This document shows positions 24,901 to 35,038 of a DNA stretch of 64,000 bases, piece after piece (the stretch's first letter is position 1; the number at the start of each line of letters is the position of its first letter). The translations under genes were made by a program, and so were the position numbers. The stretch is from NCBI RefSeq assembly GCF_021018805.1, contig NC_086266.1, positions 4,092,001 to 4,156,000 on the forward strand, written 5' to 3'. The notes under the pieces were generated by a model that did no database searches, had not been told where the DNA came from, and saw only the letters and a list, made by a program, of their open reading frames with translations. The stretch is from Prinia subflava (taxonomy: Eukaryota > Chordata > Aves > Passeriformes > Cisticolidae).

Positions 24901-27900
24901 CCAGCCTGCACCAGCCTGAGCTGCCTACACTGGAACATGCCTGAAGATGCTTTGAGCTGCTCTGCCTCTAAAACAAAAGGGCACCAGGACAGGCCCTTGG
25001 GAAGCAGATCCCAAAGACCAGGCTGGGGTGCTCTGTGCCCTTTGGGAAGCAGATCCCAAAGACCACATTGGGGTGCTCTGTGCCCCTTGGAAGCAAATAC
25101 CAAAGACCAGGCTGGGATGCTCTGTGACCCTTGGAAGCAGATCCCAAAGACCACATTGGGGTGCTCTGTGCCCCTTGGAAGCAGATCCCAAAGACCACGT
25201 TGGGGTGCTCTGTGTCCCTTGGAAGCAGATCCCCAAGACCACATTGGGATGCTCCGTGCCCCATGGCCAGAGGTGCTGGTTGGGGATGTTCACAAAAACA
25301 CAACACAGTTCACAAGCTCTGGGGCCAGTTGTTACTCCCTTTGCAGACAATGCCCTCTCATTGCAGAAATGCAGGCGTGTAAATGTTCCTCTCGCGACAA
25401 ACATTCAATTTTGGCAAACTGTTTCTTTTTGACCAGATGTGCACTTGCAGTAGCCAATATCTCTTTGATTTTTCCTCCTGTTTCTAATCCCCCAGTCTGT
25501 TTTTGCCCTGTTTTCTCTTCAACCCCCTGGGCCTGTCCCTATCTCTTGCCTGTTTGCTGGGCTGCTCTCCTGCTGGCCACCCAGCCTTGCTGCACAGCTC
25601 TCCTACACCTGCAGAGGACAAGAGCCTGAGCCCAGCTGCCTTTCCTGGATACTCCATCAGGGGAATGGATGGACTGCTGCAGAAGGCAGCCCTGACTAGA
25701 AAATGGTGCCCCTGTCAGTCTGTTCCTATTAGAGAGCCTGTGCTCAGCAGTGCACTCAGGCACAGCTCACCCCACACAAATAACACATGACAGAGCCATC
25801 AGCCTCCAAGGGGACCCCATCACACCAGCTGGGGACCACGGCCTCGCTCTGTCATCTGTGTCCTGCAGTGTGACACATGGGAGGCTTCATGTCTGCTAAA
25901 GGTCTGGCAGATATTTAATAATGTAAAAAGATTTCAATAAAACCCCACAGCATCTCAGCAGCTGGGGAAGAACCCCCACAACCCACCACAACACACATCC
26001 CATGTCTGTGTGCTCAGAGCCTGGTTCTGAGCACACCTGGGATGGCCAAAAGGCACCTCTGCTCAGCCAGTCCAGTCTGGGCACAAGTCCCCATGTGTGA
26101 CAGACTCTTCTTTCCAAGGAGATTTGAAATTCAAATTTCTCGTCATTAAAAATCATTCTTTCCCCCACTAGGGAGAAGGTTTAAGCCATATTCCAAGAGG
26201 GATTAACAGCACTTTGCTTGCTGGTTTAATCAGCATAATACCCTTCCCCCTCCTCTGTCATTACAGTGCTGGGCTCCTCAGATCATCATTTTGATAATGG
26301 TTATCACATCTCAGCCCAGAAGGAACTGCATTTCAGCAGGGACTGAAATGAACTGAGCCCCTGATGAATTATGGGCTGAATTCCCAGTCATGCTGAGCTG
26401 CCCCAAATTGCTGCTGACAATCAGCACCACACAGCATGGCAGGTCTCTGCACTTGGCAGGGCTGAATTCAGACGCACTGAAAACCTACGAAATACTAAAA
26501 CTAGCAGAAATAATTCCATAAATTAACATAAAAGTTCTCCCGTCTAAGGAACAGGAAAAAATATTTTATTGGATTTGCCTCTGGATGCAGTAATTGCTTG
26601 AGTGCAAGAGAATATAAAGAAAAATCAATTTGCTAAGGGCATTTATCATCCCTGTGTTTTGAACTGGAACTGTGTGGTGGACACCAAGAACACAAAGGTG
26701 GGAGGCAGAGCAGAGACAGGCAGGATTGCTCCCACTGATCCCACTGTCCTGATGTGTGATTGGCACTCCAATGCAAGACTGCAAAGATATTTCTGCAAAA
26801 TATCACTTGAATTTAAAGTGATAAATCCATTACTTAGCAGTAATTAAAAAAAATAAGTTTATAGAGATGGCATTTCATGCAGCAGGTTTGTAAGTAAAAA
26901 TCAATGGAACAAAACAAAGGTGTGATCACTCAGTATCATTAAAAACCTCACCACAAAAATAGCATGCTTGGCAAAAGTGACAATTTAGCTTCAATAACTG
27001 AGCTATCAAATACAGTAACTGAAGGGGTAATTTGGATAATTTAAGTCTGCTCTGGGAAAACGAGGATTAGGAAGAGGCATAATTAAAATACGCAAAGCCA
27101 AGGGGAATAGAGAATAGATATTAAGTCACTTTAAATTAGTAATTCATGAGAGAGTGGAAGGGAGAGAAATGGATGAATTATGCTCTGAAAGGGCCCTGAT
27201 ATTCCATTGTTACAGGGAGAAAAGCTAATCAGGGCCTGAGCGCATCTTATACGCACACAGGAATTAGATGGAAGGATTTAAGAGCTGGATTTTGCTAAAA
27301 AAATGCATTTTCCAGCCTGGGAGGCCTCTGCTGTCTCAAGTGCCCCTCTACCTTGCAAATTCCTCTGCTTCCAGGCACGGAAAGCTGAACTCCTGTTCTT
27401 GACCTGCTGCCTTCTGCTGCTGCCCGCGGCGCTGGCGTCTGTCTGCTCCTTCCTCTGGCGCTTTATGATGTCATCTGCAACGAAATGAGGAGAAATCCAC
27501 AGAAACTGCGCTTTCCACCAAACACCGATTCCCTCTTTGGGTGCCTGGAACTGTCTGTGGTAAACACAGAGCTTGCTGTTCTGTGAGCCACGCTGGACAC
27601 ACAATGAGAGCTTAAGCTTAGCTTAGAAAGTATAGGATCAATGTCCTGGGCTCCTGCGGGCTGGAGATTAGAGTGCAGCAGATGATTTACAAACGTGCCA
27701 CCACCCAGCACGTCCCCACCACGGGCAGCACAGAGATTTCAGACCCTGTCCACTGAGGGATCTGATCCTGCAGGATTCCCACAAGCCCAGGGGAAGGTGT
27801 TTTTGCAGGGGCACCAGGAGCTCAGCTGGGCAGAGATTTTTTTTGAGAAGGTGGCTGTAGGAAATGTGGCCCAAGGGGGAAGGATGTGACAGGTGCTGAG

Positions 27901-30121
27901 CTATTTGGATCATGCACAAAGCACTGTCAGATGCAGAGCTCTATCGAGAAACAGCTCAGACCCCTCCATTCCCAATCAGCTGGTCTGCAATCAACGGGAT
28001 CTTCTTAATTCAAGCTGTTCTGATGAAGAGGAATGGCAAAGGGATGTCTCTGTGTTAATTCATATTTTCCAACGTTTTCTTCTTTTAACCTCAAATCTTC
28101 CAGAAAATACTTTGCAAATAATAAAGGCACATCTATGAAGCTGCAGGCAGAATGTTTTAACTTGAACAGATTAGCAAGAAATGAAGTGTCCAAAACAAGG
28201 AAAGTCCCAGGCAGTGGCTACTCCGGCTCCTTAATCTATCACTGGAGTCAGAGGACAAAAGCACCATCAGCTTCCAGGGGGTGCTTATCCTGAATTATCA
28301 TACCTCCAGCAGTGGTTCCTTGTCATTTCCTATCAAGAAACTCCTATGTCCAAATGAATACAAAGCCCAAAGAAAAGAAAGGAGAGCAGATGTAAGAACA
28401 GGCTGCTTTTGTGATTTCTCTTTCAAGTCTGCCACGAAAAGAATAGGCTGGGAGATGCTGGGCCATGTTCTTGGGATGGATTTGCTAATGGTCTCAGCTA
28501 AAAGTGCCTTTGGGACATTTGTGATTTGGGGCACAGGATGCTTTGAAGCGTTTTGAAAGCATCCCTGCATGCTCTGCAAGGAGGTGACCACACTCATCCA
28601 AGGGTGGGCTGTCCACAGCATGAGGAAATGAGAGGGGCTGAATGCTCAGGTGCCTGATCCGTCACCTTTCAGTGTCTTTTCTGGTTGGGTATGAGTTGTT
28701 ACCCTGCCTTTTGTGCCCATAAATACGATGGAGTTAATAGAGCAATGTAGTGGACTACTACACAAGGCTGCGAGGGGATCCTGAGAGGTCATCTCAGGTA
28801 CATCAACGCCCTCCAGGCAGAATTAGATCTACCAGGGCAGCTTTAAAGCAACTCCTGCAGGTTTTTTTGTGACTGCTAACTCATGTAAGGCAAAAACGTA
28901 TCTGAAAGCACAGACAAAACACCTGATGGAAAAAGGTCTTCACCAGGGGCCTCTTTTTTTTCCAATTCTCTCTTCTACCCTGAGTAAGGCATATTCTGGA
29001 TGGGATATGGAGTTGGACCACAGGAGGTCTGACTGAGAAAAGCACTAGGGAGAGCAAAAGCAAAGGGAGCATCACACATCAGCAAAGAGAAAAAGGGTGT
29101 GCAACCCTATGGGAGAAAAATAGATCACAAACAAGGGATTCATTGTTGCTATAGCTCCTCATAAAGACATTAAAATAAGGGTGCATAAGCCAAGGGATCA
29201 GTTTGAGTTTGCAGTGGAAAATGTTCACTGTTCCTGACAAATGGCTCTTTGCTGGGAAGAAATGACACAAGGTTTCAGTTAGGAAGCTGACCCAACAACA
29301 AAATGTGCCGATGGACTTTCCTTTCACGATAATCCACCGAGATCTCTCGTCCATGCGTCAGAATGCAGTGCTGAGGGGTTCACGGCAGGGCGGCTGTGGG
29401 TTGTTTATGCACAGCCCACATTCCCCGTGCCAAAGGAATGGGAGCAGCGGAGCAAGCCGCTATAAATAGCAGCACGGGCTGGCCGTGGCTCCCCCTGCCA
29501 TGGCAGCGCTCTGCCTGAGCCCCCGGCCCTTCTCCCGTGGGCTGCGGGCCGCTGCCAGCCCCGCGCCGAGCCGGGCCCCGCACACACCTCCTGTGCCGGT
29601 GCTGGGAGCTGCCACCGCACAGGGACACGGCACAGGGACACGGCACAGGGACACGGCACAGGGACACGGCACAATGTGTCTCACTTCTAACAACAGGGCC
29701 ACCGCACAGGGACACCGTACAAAGCCACCCGCACAGAGCCACTGCACAGGGACACCCGCACAGAGCCACTGCACAGGGACACCCGCACAGAGCCACTGCA
29801 CAGGGACACCCGCACAGAGCCACCGCACAGGGACACCCGCACAGAGCCACTGCACAGGGACACCCACACAGAGCCATCGCACAGGGACACCCGCACAGAG
29901 CCACTGCACAGGGACACCCGCACACGGACACCGCAGGGCCCGGCCCGGCCCGGCCGCACTCAGCCCCGCGGCTCCCCCGCCCGCCCGGAGCCCCCGCGGG
30001 CCCGGCCCGGCCCCGCCGCCCGGAGCGCCCCGCACCTACCCAGGGACAGGTCGATCTCCTCGGCCCCCGGCTGCGGCCCCGCCGCGGGGCCCGGCGCGGG
30101 CTGCGGCCCCGCCGCCTCCAT
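18842..30121 (-). CDS. UIF/FYTTD1-like mRNA export adaptor, complete, 9 coding exons
   Basis: Joining nine minus-strand exons with agreeing phases gives a 297-aa protein; human UIF is about 318. Known UIF family proteins recruit the helicase UAP56/DDX39B and the receptor NXF1 to nuclear mRNP for export. Seen here: an N-terminal UAP56-binding motif, IDLSLDDIIKRQRKE (residues 23-37, split by intron 1); an Arg/Lys-rich region; KRRAAGAFDGVSPLNR (93-108), matching the UIF GISPMNR block; PGAILTVSVLNP (211-222), matching GGILTVSIDNP; PKGVLLRFNF (251-260); and C-terminal TSLTLDERFSGLRNKR (267-282), matching UIF MTLNERFGILKEQR. The start codon is the first ATG before the binding motif. It is divergent from LRCH2. 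In human, LUZP4, a UIF-related adaptor, sits beside LRCH2, so this may be its full-length avian counterpart. Family is near certain; orthology is inference. Confidence 0.9.
19694..19805 (-). CDS. UIF-like gene, coding exon 8
   Basis: Acceptor GCTTTCCCCAG|GTCT; donor AACCAG|GTAGAG. It encodes residues 229-266, ending PKGVLLRFNFRAMANQ, matching PKGVPLQFDINSVGKQ of UIF. Phase 2 in, phase 0 out. Confidence 0.92.
20218..20240. repeat. Small interrupted palindrome in intron 7
   Basis: CATGGTAAT and ATTACCATG are inverted copies separated by 5 nt. It is too small to suggest a stable RNA and is noted as local structure only. Confidence 0.7.
20438..20512 (-). CDS. UIF-like gene, coding exon 7
   Basis: Acceptor CTTCTCGCAG|GTGG; donor AGCTC|GTAAGT. 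It encodes RWQVKPTPGAILTVSVLNPQ and a few further residues. This is one of the strongest matches to UIF (RQWRTSTTNGGILTVSIDNP). Phase 2 in and out. Confidence 0.9.
20595..20653 (-). CDS. UIF-like gene, coding exon 6 (tandem acceptor)
   Basis: A 59-nt exon encoding QMDSRGEGKRGEGKRPRMR. It contains a 15-bp internal duplication giving RGEGK twice. The acceptor is TTTTACAG|CAG|ATGG, a second NAGNAG site that toggles one Gln. The donor is AGAAG|GTAATT. Phase 0 in, phase 2 out. Confidence 0.78.
21083..21167 (-). CDS. UIF-like gene, coding exon 5 (tandem acceptor)
   Basis: Encodes about residues 156-184: RPFLRDRGPAFQQKQ, comparable to ATFLFRRGLKVQAQ in UIF, then VPQWFSKAPFQRG. The acceptor is CCCAG|CAG|GCC, a NAGNAG tandem site; either choice keeps frame and adds or drops one Ser. 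The donor GGG|GTCAGT is slightly off consensus. Phase 2 in, phase 0 out. Confidence 0.78.
21425..21520 (-). mobile_element. CR1 LINE 3'-end remnant (intron 4)
   Basis: The string ATCATAG, then TCAGGTCAGAAAGGACCTCT, then CAGTCCCTGTTCTGCTCAGAGCAG resembles the conserved 3' region of avian CR1 elements (AATCATAGAATC...GGAAGGGACCT...AGTCC...CTCAAAGCAG). It is a short, diverged fragment with no reverse transcriptase frame. Confidence 0.6.
21986..22110 (-). CDS. UIF-like gene, coding exon 4
   Basis: Acceptor CTGCTCTTTCAG|GGCAAC; donor GAAG|GTAAAA. It encodes residues 115-155, a Gln/Pro/Gly-rich low-complexity segment (GNKKWNGFAKSSNGQQ, then PGPRRFRADGASTPGPRR). Starts phase 0, ends phase 2. This is the fast-evolving part of the family, so support comes mostly from phase and splice sites. 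Confidence 0.8.
23336..23472 (-). CDS. UIF-like gene, coding exon 3
   Basis: Acceptor TTGTTTTTAG|GACC; donor GGAG|GTAGGG. It encodes residues 69-114: an Arg-rich PNRFRRGFG segment, then KRRAAGAFDGVSPLNRQ, the best central match to UIF (RKATGIRKGISPMNRPP). Enters phase 1, leaves phase 0. Confidence 0.9.
24997..25262 (+). repeat. 44-bp minisatellite in UIF-like intron 2
   Basis: Six imperfect copies of a 44-45-bp unit that begins GGAAGCAGATCCCAAAGACC and ends GTGCTCTGTGCCCCTT. Variants alternate between an ACATTGGG and a GGCTGGG middle. The unit length leaves long open frames on both strands; these have no independent support as genes. Confidence 0.95.
25263..27351. other. UIF-like intron 2, remainder
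   Basis: Non-coding sequence between the 44-bp repeat and exon 2. Nothing beyond short unsupported frames is seen. The rest of intron 2, 23,473-24,996, is likewise featureless apart from a short CA run near 24,007-24,018. Confidence 0.6.
27352..27474 (-). CDS. UIF-like gene, coding exon 2
   Basis: Acceptor TTTCGTTGCAG|ATGACATC; donor CAAG|GTAGAG. It encodes residues 28-68, opening with DDIIKRQRKE, which completes the UAP56-binding helix, followed by a basic, Ser/Arg/Gln-rich stretch ending AFRAWKQRNLQ. Enters and leaves in phase 1. Confidence 0.9.
28755..28870 (-). mobile_element. Possible LINE/CR1 fragment (intron 1)
   Basis: GATCCTGAGAGGTCATCTCAGG followed by a CCTCCAGGCAG and CCAGGGCAG context recalls the GGACCT..GAGGTCATCTAGTCC region of CR1 tails. 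The match is weak and short and could be chance. Confidence 0.3.
29460..29469 (+). promoter_or_regulatory. TATA-box-like element inside UIF-like intron 1
   Basis: CTATAAATAG lies in a GC-rich setting about 30 bp before a CCATGG that opens a 418-codon plus-strand frame running antisense to exon 1 of the UIF-like gene. The box is a good TATA match, but the frame is built largely of minisatellite and is probably not a protein. It could start an antisense transcript. Confidence 0.35.
29617..29674 (+). repeat. 15-bp tandem repeat
   Basis: Four copies of GCACAGGGACACG plus two bases. It shares the CACAGGGACAC core with the 27-bp array next to it, so the two arrays probably have a common origin. 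Confidence 0.9.
29699..29932 (+). repeat. 27-bp minisatellite in UIF-like intron 1
   Basis: About eight copies of a 27-bp unit: CACCCGCACAGAGCCACTG then CACAGGGA. The length is a multiple of three, so it keeps one frame open on each strand and generates long spurious frames (QSHCTGTPA-type repeats on plus). It ends about 110 bp from coding exon 1 and could affect splicing or transcription there. Confidence 0.95.
30040..30121 (-). CDS. UIF-like gene, coding exon 1
   Basis: Encodes residues 1-27: a Pro/Gly/Ala-rich start, then EEIDLSL, the first half of the UAP56-binding motif. The donor is CTGG|GTAGGT, and the exon ends one base into the Asp28 codon. It lies in a CpG-rich segment. A GC-rich C/T minisatellite occupies the DNA just upstream. 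Confidence 0.88.
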
Positions 30122-30188
30122 GGGCCCGAGCGCTGTGCGCTCACTGCGCCTGCCCGGAATGTGCCGGCCCCGCACGGCCCCCGCCCGC

Positions 30189-30450
30189 CCCGGCTGTCCC
30201 GGCCCCTGTGCCCGGCTCTGCCTGCCCCTGTGCCCGGCTCTGCCTGCCTCTGTGCCCGGCTGTCCCGGCCTCTGTGCCCGGCTGCCTCTGTGCCCAGCTC
30301 TGCCTGTCTCTGTGCCCGGCTCTGCCTGCCTCTATGCCCGGCTCTGCCTGCCTCTATGCCCGGCTCTGCCTACCCCTGTGCCCAGTTCTGCCTCTATGCC
30401 CAGCTCTCCCGGCCCCTGCCCGGCTGTCCCGGCCCCTGTGCCCCGCTCCC
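30189..30450 (+). repeat. About 21-bp pyrimidine-rich minisatellite
   Basis: Tandem degenerate copies of CTGTGCCCGGCTCTGCCTGCC. They lie 70-330 bp upstream of the UIF-like start codon, within its likely promoter. Copy number may therefore influence expression. Confidence 0.85.
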
Positions 30451-31815
30451 TTTGACGCCCTGCGCGGCCCCTGCACCGCCCGCAGCCGCGCTGCTCCCCC
30501 GCCTGCGCCCAGCCCTGCCCTGGCTCCCTGCCCTCGCACCCTCCCCGATCCTTTCCACCAGCACCTCCCCTCTGTCTCTCTCTGCCTTAAGCACCGTCCC
30601 GCAGCCTCTGGGCTGACACTCTTCCTTTTCTCCCCCCGAATCTGCGTCCTCCGGGGTTTATGCCAGCAGCAGATGTATCTTCACAACTCGGCAGGCAATT
30701 CTGAGCCCTGCGAACGACGGGATGACCTTGCTGCGTTCTGAAAAACAGAAAAACAAGGCAACGCTACAAACAGAGATATTCGTGGCTCATATTCGTTCAT
30801 GAAGTCTATTCCTCTACCTGGAGGAGGAAGCACCCATTTGGGATTGCTCTTGGGGCAGCATCTCAATCACTCACAGAACTCAGATTCTTCAGGGCATCTT
30901 TCAGTCTCTGTCACATTGGTTATGGCACCGAAGCTATTCTACAGTTGGAACACAAAATGTGAGCTAAACCATCGCCCTCTACTTTTACAGACAGGTGAAA
31001 AAATAAAAAAGGGATAGGAGAAGAATATCTTCCAAAGCATTGCCATGCATCAAGTGGGGAGCATGCTTTTCTCTGAAGTTTCCATATGATAAATGCTGTG
31101 AAATAAACTTTCTCACCACGTACGTAATAGAGGCCACATAAATAGTGAGCAATGGCTGCATGTTTTGCGTCTTCAAGACAGTTTTGTGGGTTTTTTTTCC
31201 ACCTTGCACTTCAAATGGGAGACAAATTTCTACAAGCAGATCTATCAGGGCAAGAATTGCCTCCTGGTATGTGTATGGCTCTTGGAAAGATCAAGTGCTC
31301 CTGAAAGTGTAGGTTTAGGGAGTTGTTCTTTCACCAAAGAAAATAATAGAACAGTGCTGAGGGAGCAACAAACAACCTTTGCTGTATTTTGCAGTGATGC
31401 TGCAGAATGACCATGGAAGCAGACTGATGTGAGATGTGAGGAACTGAGTGTTTCTATTTGATCACGTTTAGTGAAACAAACATTTGAGACCAAAGAAGAC
31501 AAAGGCAGAGTTTAGAAAATGGCAATTTTTAAAATATTCAAAGGACATTTTTTTCATGGAACTACAACACAGCTTTTGCTGCAAATTCCATTTCACCAGC
31601 TGAGAGGTTTAATTAGCTGCTTTCCTTCAAGTGCATAGCATTAAGGGCAGTGATAAAACCTTTCCAAGCTGTATTTCTTCATCTGGGAAGTATGAGCTGA
31701 TATGTGCTCTTATCTCTCAACTGCCAGTCTGTGACCTCTTAACATCTTGGCAAGTGTCCCGTTTGCTCAGTATGCCTAAGCACTGCCATCATCTCAGTCC
31801 TGAGTAATTTCTCAC

Positions 31816-31944
31816 ATCAACAGCGTAGGTGACACCTGCTGGAGCTGGTGACAAGGCCTGAAGAGCCAGAGTCTCCTCTGGAGCACAATCCCCCTGCACT
31901 GGAGAGGACTGCAGGTGTCTGGCAGACAGAACTGACCCTGCATC
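31816..31944 (-). other. Candidate orphan exon, unassigned
   Basis: A 129-nt open segment begins after a very good acceptor (TTCCTGACATTCCTTTTTCAG with a nearby CTGAC branch-like site) and ends at GTTGAT|GTGAGA, a good donor. In phase 0 it reads DAGSVLSARHLQSSPVQGDC, then APEETLALQALSPAPAGVTY. No family recognised. The exact multiple of three and splice signals suggest an exon; lack of homology keeps confidence low. Confidence 0.28.
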
Positions 31945-33129
31945 CTGAAAAAGGAATGTCAGGAATGTGACTGTCACAACTAAAAAGCGAGATTAATAGA
32001 CAAATAATGAAAAAGAAATTAAGAAGGGGGGGGGACGTTTTTATGTTATGTTTTCTTCTAGAAGTGTTTTGTTTTTGTTGACTCACTGGTACTGTGGCAA
32101 CAAACCATCAAGCTGAGCCCTCAAAGAGCACTGGGGCACCTCAGGTATTCCTTCCTTCCTTCCCCTTGTTGGGCACATGTTGGACCAACTTGTTCCAAAA
32201 GAACAAGGGGCACTGGGCCTCTCAATTTATCAGGTACTCTTCTTGTCATATAATGAAATCCCAAGGAACCTAGAAGGCTTTTAGTTAAAACTAAACAAAA
32301 ATAAACTCAGTGGGAGAACAGAACACATGCCAGCAGTCAAACACTTGTATTAGCTGAAATGTGTTCTTGGTCTCTAAGTAGATTTAGTGAATCTTCTGCA
32401 GGTTAAATTACTTGTCATGATTTATTGTTGTAACAAATTTAACGCCATGAGCTCAAAATGTAAATGCCATGATCTCAAAATTAACACTGCTCCCTTTGTC
32501 TTTTATTCCCAGGGATACATCATATCACAGTTATGTAATAAAAAATTGCAAAATATATGAGTGTTCACTTTCAGTGGAATGGACCCAAAAGTACATGACT
32601 CAATTGCTAAGAAATGTTTGGATTTTTTTTCTTGTAAACGAAGTCAGGGTGGCTGGAGGAATACGTGTCAAGGAAAGGCTTGGAATCTGCATGCACGTTT
32701 TTTATCTGAGGGTATGGAAGTTTTCCAGCCTCTCCCAGAATTGCTCAAAGCACAAAAAACCACTTAATTCAATGGGCCAAAACTCTGATCACTTCTGTGA
32801 CACTGTATTTTGCCCACAAGGGGGATCTTTAGGCCTTTTAATTTATGAGAACCCCAGGACCACCATTCTCAGCTCTTCACGAGGAACATTGGTAGCAGTA
32901 CAGCTACAAGAGCTTGCTCCAAATTTGGTGAACCATCACTAGAAAGAGCTTATGTTTTATTGTTAAATGCTGAACATGGCCCTTCAACCATATGTTACCA
33001 CTTGAAAATCATCTTCTTGAGATGATGGAAGAAAACAAAACACTTCTGCAGGTTCTTTGGAGAAAATTCTAGTTACACCAACATTTCTTTCTTTTAGCCA
33101 TTCCCAGAATGAACTCTAGTGATGATGAT

Positions 33130-33214
33130 AGCTCAGTTTTTATGCAGAAGGTTGCTGTGTGTACCTCAGCCACTGTCTGCTGTAAAGTGGCTGAGGTACA
33201 CACACCACTGAGCT
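33130..33214. repeat. Interrupted palindrome / hairpin
   Basis: A near-perfect 19-bp stem (core GTGTGTACCTCAGCCACT at 33,157-33,174 with its complement at 33,186-33,203; 11-nt loop) is flanked by a second complementary pair, AGCTCAGT (33,130-33,137) and ACTGAGCT (33,207-33,214). The total is about 85 nt. It could fold as RNA or extrude as a cruciform. Confidence 0.8.
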
Positions 33215-34648
33215 CTGCTCAGGGAAAAAAAGATCAACCACGGATAATGACAAAATCTTTGCTTCTTACAAATTCAGCAGATGCAGCCTGCATGGAGCAG
33301 AACTGTGTTTTTTAGAGAGGGGTTGTTGGCTTTTTCTCCCCCTCTCTCTCTGTACGTGTATTCAATTTGTCATCTCAGCCTGGCACATGCAAAACCACTG
33401 CACTAACACCCATCAGCTGTACCTCCTGGACTATGCAGGGTGTCCCACAGTCATCCCATAAAAAAGGCACAGGTACAGGATGGCAGGAGCTGGAAGCTTC
33501 TGTGCACTCTGTAACCAGCCAAGAAACATTTTGGTAAATCCACAGGTACACCACTCTTGTGCTGCTTGTTGTCATGTAGAAGCAGTTTCAGTTTATGCTG
33601 CTTTTAGGGATCTCTCAATGTTAAAGTAAACCTTCACTGAATGGGCTATATTTGTAATCTCTCCAAGAAGCAAGCAAGGCAAGTATGCTACTGCACAGCA
33701 AACAAGTTATTTGGAATAGAATAAAAGGACAAATCCTGTTTGAAACCATGCCAAAATGATCAGCAAAGGACAAAGGCCTCTGCAGCACCACAAGAAGGTG
33801 TTTCCAGTGGATGTAGCTGGAATAGGGGGAGATTGAAACAATGTCATTAAGGAGATGCTCCCCTCCCCACTGCCTTCAGAAGTGTTTCCTCCTGCTCAAT
33901 GAAGCATTGCTAGCTGTGCAATGAATCAGATGCTCCCAATGGGAAAGGTATTGGGAATAGTCTCATTAATGGATCTGCCCTCTTATTGTGGTCTGTACAA
34001 AAAGACCACAGAACAGATATTGCTTGCCAAGGCAGCTAGACAGAATTCTGCTTGCTTCTTTTCTATTCAAGCATCAGATGCTGGAGTATTTTGAGCTATT
34101 TCTAGCTCTTTTAAATGGTGTTTCAGATAAATCACTGCCCTTTAGCAGAGATAGAGTGGCATTTGCCTTTTGATCTAAGAAGGAATATATGTATAATTTG
34201 CCTGCTTCACTTTCAAAATGGGCCAGATGGTGCCACTTTAGTATGGATCTTGAATCCAGGTATTTGGAGATTATTTTAACTGCCTGTGGGAAGCTGTGCA
34301 CACCTGCAGGTCTCGAAGAAGAAAAGCAATATCCATGACACACAGAGCATGTGCTGATAAGCAAAGTAAACACAAAGGATTTGAAGAGGCATCAAGGAGA
34401 TGGCACCAGGATCATGGGGGTGTTGAGGGAACAGCAACAGTGTTACCTCAGTGTCTCACCCATGGAGAAGTACTGAGTGTACTTACAAAGAAGCACAGCA
34501 AGAGCAGTAGGAAAGCTCTCATTTAATTGCTTAAAGCAAAAGGAAGTCTCAAAAGGATGCAAAAAAGGTCAGTGCTGATATTTCAGGAGCATTAAGTTTC
34601 TCTAAGCAAATGGCAATCTGGACTGACAAAGCCCTGCTCTGTGTTCAC

Positions 34649-35038
34649 CTCCAGTACTGAATTCAGGAACCCTTCAGGCGTGTCCCTGCTGTTGACCATC
34701 CCAGAGCCTGGCAGAGGCCTGGCAGCCCTGTGGAGGTGTTGAGGGATCATCACTCTGCACAATGCCCGGGGCAGCACCTGGGCTTTGTCACTGTGCTCTG
34801 TGTCCTGACCACAGGCCTGGCCTGCCCTGGACACAGCCTGCAGCACACGCTGCAGTGCCAGAGGTAACTGCACTGTCCCTGCTGTCACAATCAATTCCAC
34901 ACCATTACAGATAATGCCTCTGGCTGTCTGCAGGAGCTCTGGGGAGCTCTGGCTCTGTGAGCGATGATGCTGAGCAGGACTGAGAGGAGCAACAGCAGCA
35001 GCGCAGGCAGAGCAGCAGGACGGGCACGCAGCTCTCAC
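34649..35038 (-). other. Candidate orphan exon or first exon, unassigned
   Basis: A minus-strand frame opens at ATG 35,038 (MRAACPSCCSACAAAVAPLS, weakly signal-peptide-like) and runs open to a good donor CTGGAG|GTGAAC at 34,649 in phase 0. That phase matches the candidate exon at 31,816-31,944. Content such as TARGIICNGVELIVTAG and PEGFLNSVLE looks protein-like, but I do not recognise the family. Could be a lineage-specific gene, a decayed gene or chance. Confidence 0.25.

Larger units (their letters stand above)
29936..30560 (-). promoter_or_regulatory. CpG-rich promoter region of the UIF-like gene
   Basis: GC- and CpG-rich DNA surrounds coding exon 1. Upstream of the ATG the minus strand shows GC boxes and a GCAGGCGCAGTGAGCGCA segment resembling an NRF1 site, with no TATA box at normal distance. 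This fits a housekeeping-type CpG-island promoter. The exact transcription start is not determinable. Confidence 0.5.

Noticed and set aside
24771..25629. Frames of 112-230 codons across 25 kb
   Set aside because: Produced by the 44-bp tandem repeat inside intron 2. No domain or splice evidence.
29380..30741. Frames of 191-418 codons on both strands near UIF-like exon 1
   Set aside because: Built from 27-bp and 21-bp tandem arrays whose lengths are multiples of three. Only the 82-nt exon 1 on the minus strand is supported by family match and splice phase.
32469..32942. 157-codon plus-strand frame
   Set aside because: No family, no promoter or splice context, and irregular composition.
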